From Helianthus annuus (taxonomy: Eukaryota > Streptophyta > Magnoliopsida > Asterales > Asteraceae), in NCBI RefSeq assembly GCF_002127325.2, contig NC_035448.2:9259440-9323439 (forward strand): a DNA stretch of 64,000 bases. The letters are read 5' to 3'. This document shows, one piece after another, positions 62,509 to 64,000 of this stretch (positions are counted from its first letter, which is position 1; each line of letters opens with the position of its first letter). The position numbers and the translations under genes are program-made. Under the pieces are notes generated by a model. It was not told the origin of the DNA, did no database searches, and saw only the letters and a program-made list of their open reading frames with translations.

Positions 62509-63862
62509 GTTTTCTACGTTGTTTGCGTTTTGCAGTGTAAGCACTGTGTCGCGTAGGAACTCACGGTACGCGCTTAAACTTGAAAAATAATGTTTTTAAG
62601 CGTTTTAATTTATTTTTCAACACGAACCTGATTAAAATAAAATTTTAATCATAACAGAATATTTGTGGGATTAAATATTATTCGGGCGGCCACCAACGTT
62701 TGTTTCGCAGTTTTGTCATAATTAGTTCTGCACTTAAAGTGTGTTTCGGGTGCCTTTTAGTGCGTGTTTTAGCTTTCGTAACGACCATAAATTAAACCCT
62801 GATATGTACTCTTGGGTTTTAATGTACCTTTGTCGTAGGACCTACACCTAGGCCTCAATTCTAATGTCTGACTGCTTTCTGCAGTTCCGTTGACACAGTG
62901 TGTCTTACCGGTGAGTTTACTAATATTTCTGACGCAGCGCTCTCGATTGCATGAAGCAATATTTTGTGGTATACAACGTGCATGAATTCACTTGCTTAGC
63001 ATCTAATTAGTCAATGTAGAAATTTAAGCACATAATTGCAGTCATTAAATAATAATTAAAGTGTACGGAAGTTACCGGTTTTGTGCCAGTTGTCACAGCA
63101 TTCTCTCACTACCTTCTAAAATCTCCTCACCAAAAGTTCGCAGTTCTTGCACATTTTCTATGCTCATGGGTGGTGCAGGGGCTGGTACTGGGTTAGGGAA
63201 CTGGGGCATGGGTTCTTGGTAAGGGTAAGGGTTCTCTAGAATTTCCCTGATGTATTGGTCGTTATCATAATATGGGTCTAGAGGGTCTAGATCTGGGTAA
63301 GCTGCTAGGTTTGGCATGGGTTCCTCTGGTATTGGGTAGCGTTGCTGGTAATCCCTATGGTCATCAAACCACGGGTCGTAGTCTGGGTCTAAGGGATTGG
63401 GTGCTGGTACTCTAGGTATCTCTGCTGGGTCAAAATCATGCATTGGGATTTGGTTTTCTAGGTTGGCTTCAATTTGCATTGGTTGTATGGGAAATAGTGG
63501 TAATGGCTGGGGTGCTATGAGTTGCTCTAGATTAGGGTCTGCAGCTATAATTGCTAATATATGAAAATTTGCTAGACTCCTATTGAGCATATCCTGAGTG
63601 TGAGCATCTGTTTCTCTCTTAGCAGCTGCTAAAGCACGTTGTTGTTGTAACTTTCTCATCATTTTCCTATGTTCATGCGCTCCTCTGCTGAACCATCCTC
63701 TCTTTTTAGGAGGGAATGGCGCTTCAGATTGGGCTTTGAACACGAATATCCCATCTTCATTGTCAGCTGAATACCCTGAGAGGGTAGGCTGGGAAGAGGT
63801 GCCTTCGTCCCTAGGTGAGCTGGACAACTGACGGAAGCCTCTGAAGGTCCTTGGTCGCTCAT

Positions 63863-64000
63863 ACTGTAAACTAACAAATAGTCAAATAACACACAATAAT
63901 AATATACAGATATGCACGTAATTCTGTAGAAAATTTCCTAACATTTTGAATAATATCTTGGTGTCAGCGGAACACTTCTGTGGCTGAATCAGTGGCTTAG
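63863..64000 (-). other. E leader upstream of accessory ORF
   Basis: No gene. Primer site and 5' LTR of E not reached. Confidence 0.5.

Larger units (their letters stand above)
59051..63097 (-). mobile_element. Solo LTR F (4047 bp including a hAT insert)
   Basis: GCATT duplications (59046-59050, 63098-63102). TGTCACACCCC...GTTGTCACA. Minus-strand TATAAATA at 62212-62219, immediately followed upstream by the 11-bp tandem array. No internal domain. The flanking ORF continues across it, which confirms the borders. Confidence 0.85.
58972..63862 (-). pseudogene. E accessory ORF, Pro/Asp-rich, split by solo LTR F
   Basis: Start MSDQGPSEASV at 63862, one frameshift near 63825, then open to 63103. 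Removing F and one GCATT continues the frame to a TGA at 58972-58974 with RLVWKYDERSMEFWMNPYQ, about 279 codons in all. Features: Ser-rich N-terminus, basic helical segment (GAHEHRKMMRKLQQQRALAAAKRE), then an acidic Pro/Tyr-rich half (PNPLDPDYDPWFDDHRDYQ, YDNDQYIREILENPYPYQ). No known domain recognised. Lies upstream of gag, as in element A. Confidence 0.6.

Noticed and set aside
61961..62544. Open frames of 109-179 codons with an 11-residue protein repeat (PGICQEYARNM type) on both strands
   Set aside because: They are a by-product of the stop-free 11-bp minisatellite; open in several frames on both strands and inside a solo LTR.
59051..63097. 3' LTR of an element extending to the right, with the 63103-63862 ORF as its 3' gene
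   Set aside because: GCATT duplication on both sides and frame continuation into 59045-58972 show a solo LTR; the ORF belongs to E.

Overview
The window looks like heterochromatic plant nuclear DNA, made almost entirely of transposable elements and viral fossils. I see no host gene I would defend and no recognisable tRNA, rRNA or bacterial operon. The retroelement types (Tekay/Del-like Ty3 chromoviruses with the initiator-Met tRNA primer site, and a Ty1/copia-like element with an extended coiled-coil, two-CCHC Gag) suggest an Asteraceae genome, possibly sunflower-like. That placement is recall of family resemblance, not a search.

Layout. (1) 1-3531: minus-strand Ty3 element H (gag with a probable 82-nt intron, primer site, 2.5-kb 5' LTR; the rest lies left of the window). 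(2) 3532-4767: old LTR-derived sequence. (3) 4813-12858: one integrated copy, slightly longer than a unit genome, of a caulimovirid pararetrovirus on the + strand, decayed by stops, frameshifts and active-site changes. Order: leader and primer site, coiled-coil ORF, movement protein, coat protein, protease/RT/RNase H, transactivator, promoter. A ~215-bp direct repeat marks its ends and it lies between TA tracts. (4) 12921-19100: six inverted-repeat DNA elements in a row, separated by TA tracts; four share one terminal design. (5) 19101 to the right edge: a minus-strand Ty3 chromovirus (E) split by a nest of later insertions.

The nest is resolved by target-site duplications: copia-like element C (20192-27272, ACTGC) in the 3' LTR of E; G (28503-31000, TAGTT) in its integrase; chromovirus A (32268-56492, TAGAA) in its RT; solo LTR F (59051-63097, GCATT) in its accessory ORF. 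Inside A are element B (32429-39973, AAAAC) and solo LTR D (47331-50006, CATGG). Inside F is a hAT element (59833-60359, 8-bp TCTGTACC). E is therefore older than C, G, A and F; A is older than B and D.

The points I consider most worth following are: the near-complete pararetrovirus whose right junction falls just upstream of its primer site; the repeated association of TA tracts with inverted-repeat elements and the viral insert; a proline-rich accessory ORF between primer site and gag in two chromoviruses; a gag-only copia-like element; and clusters of family-specific short, mostly palindromic repeats just upstream of the TATA box in six LTR families.
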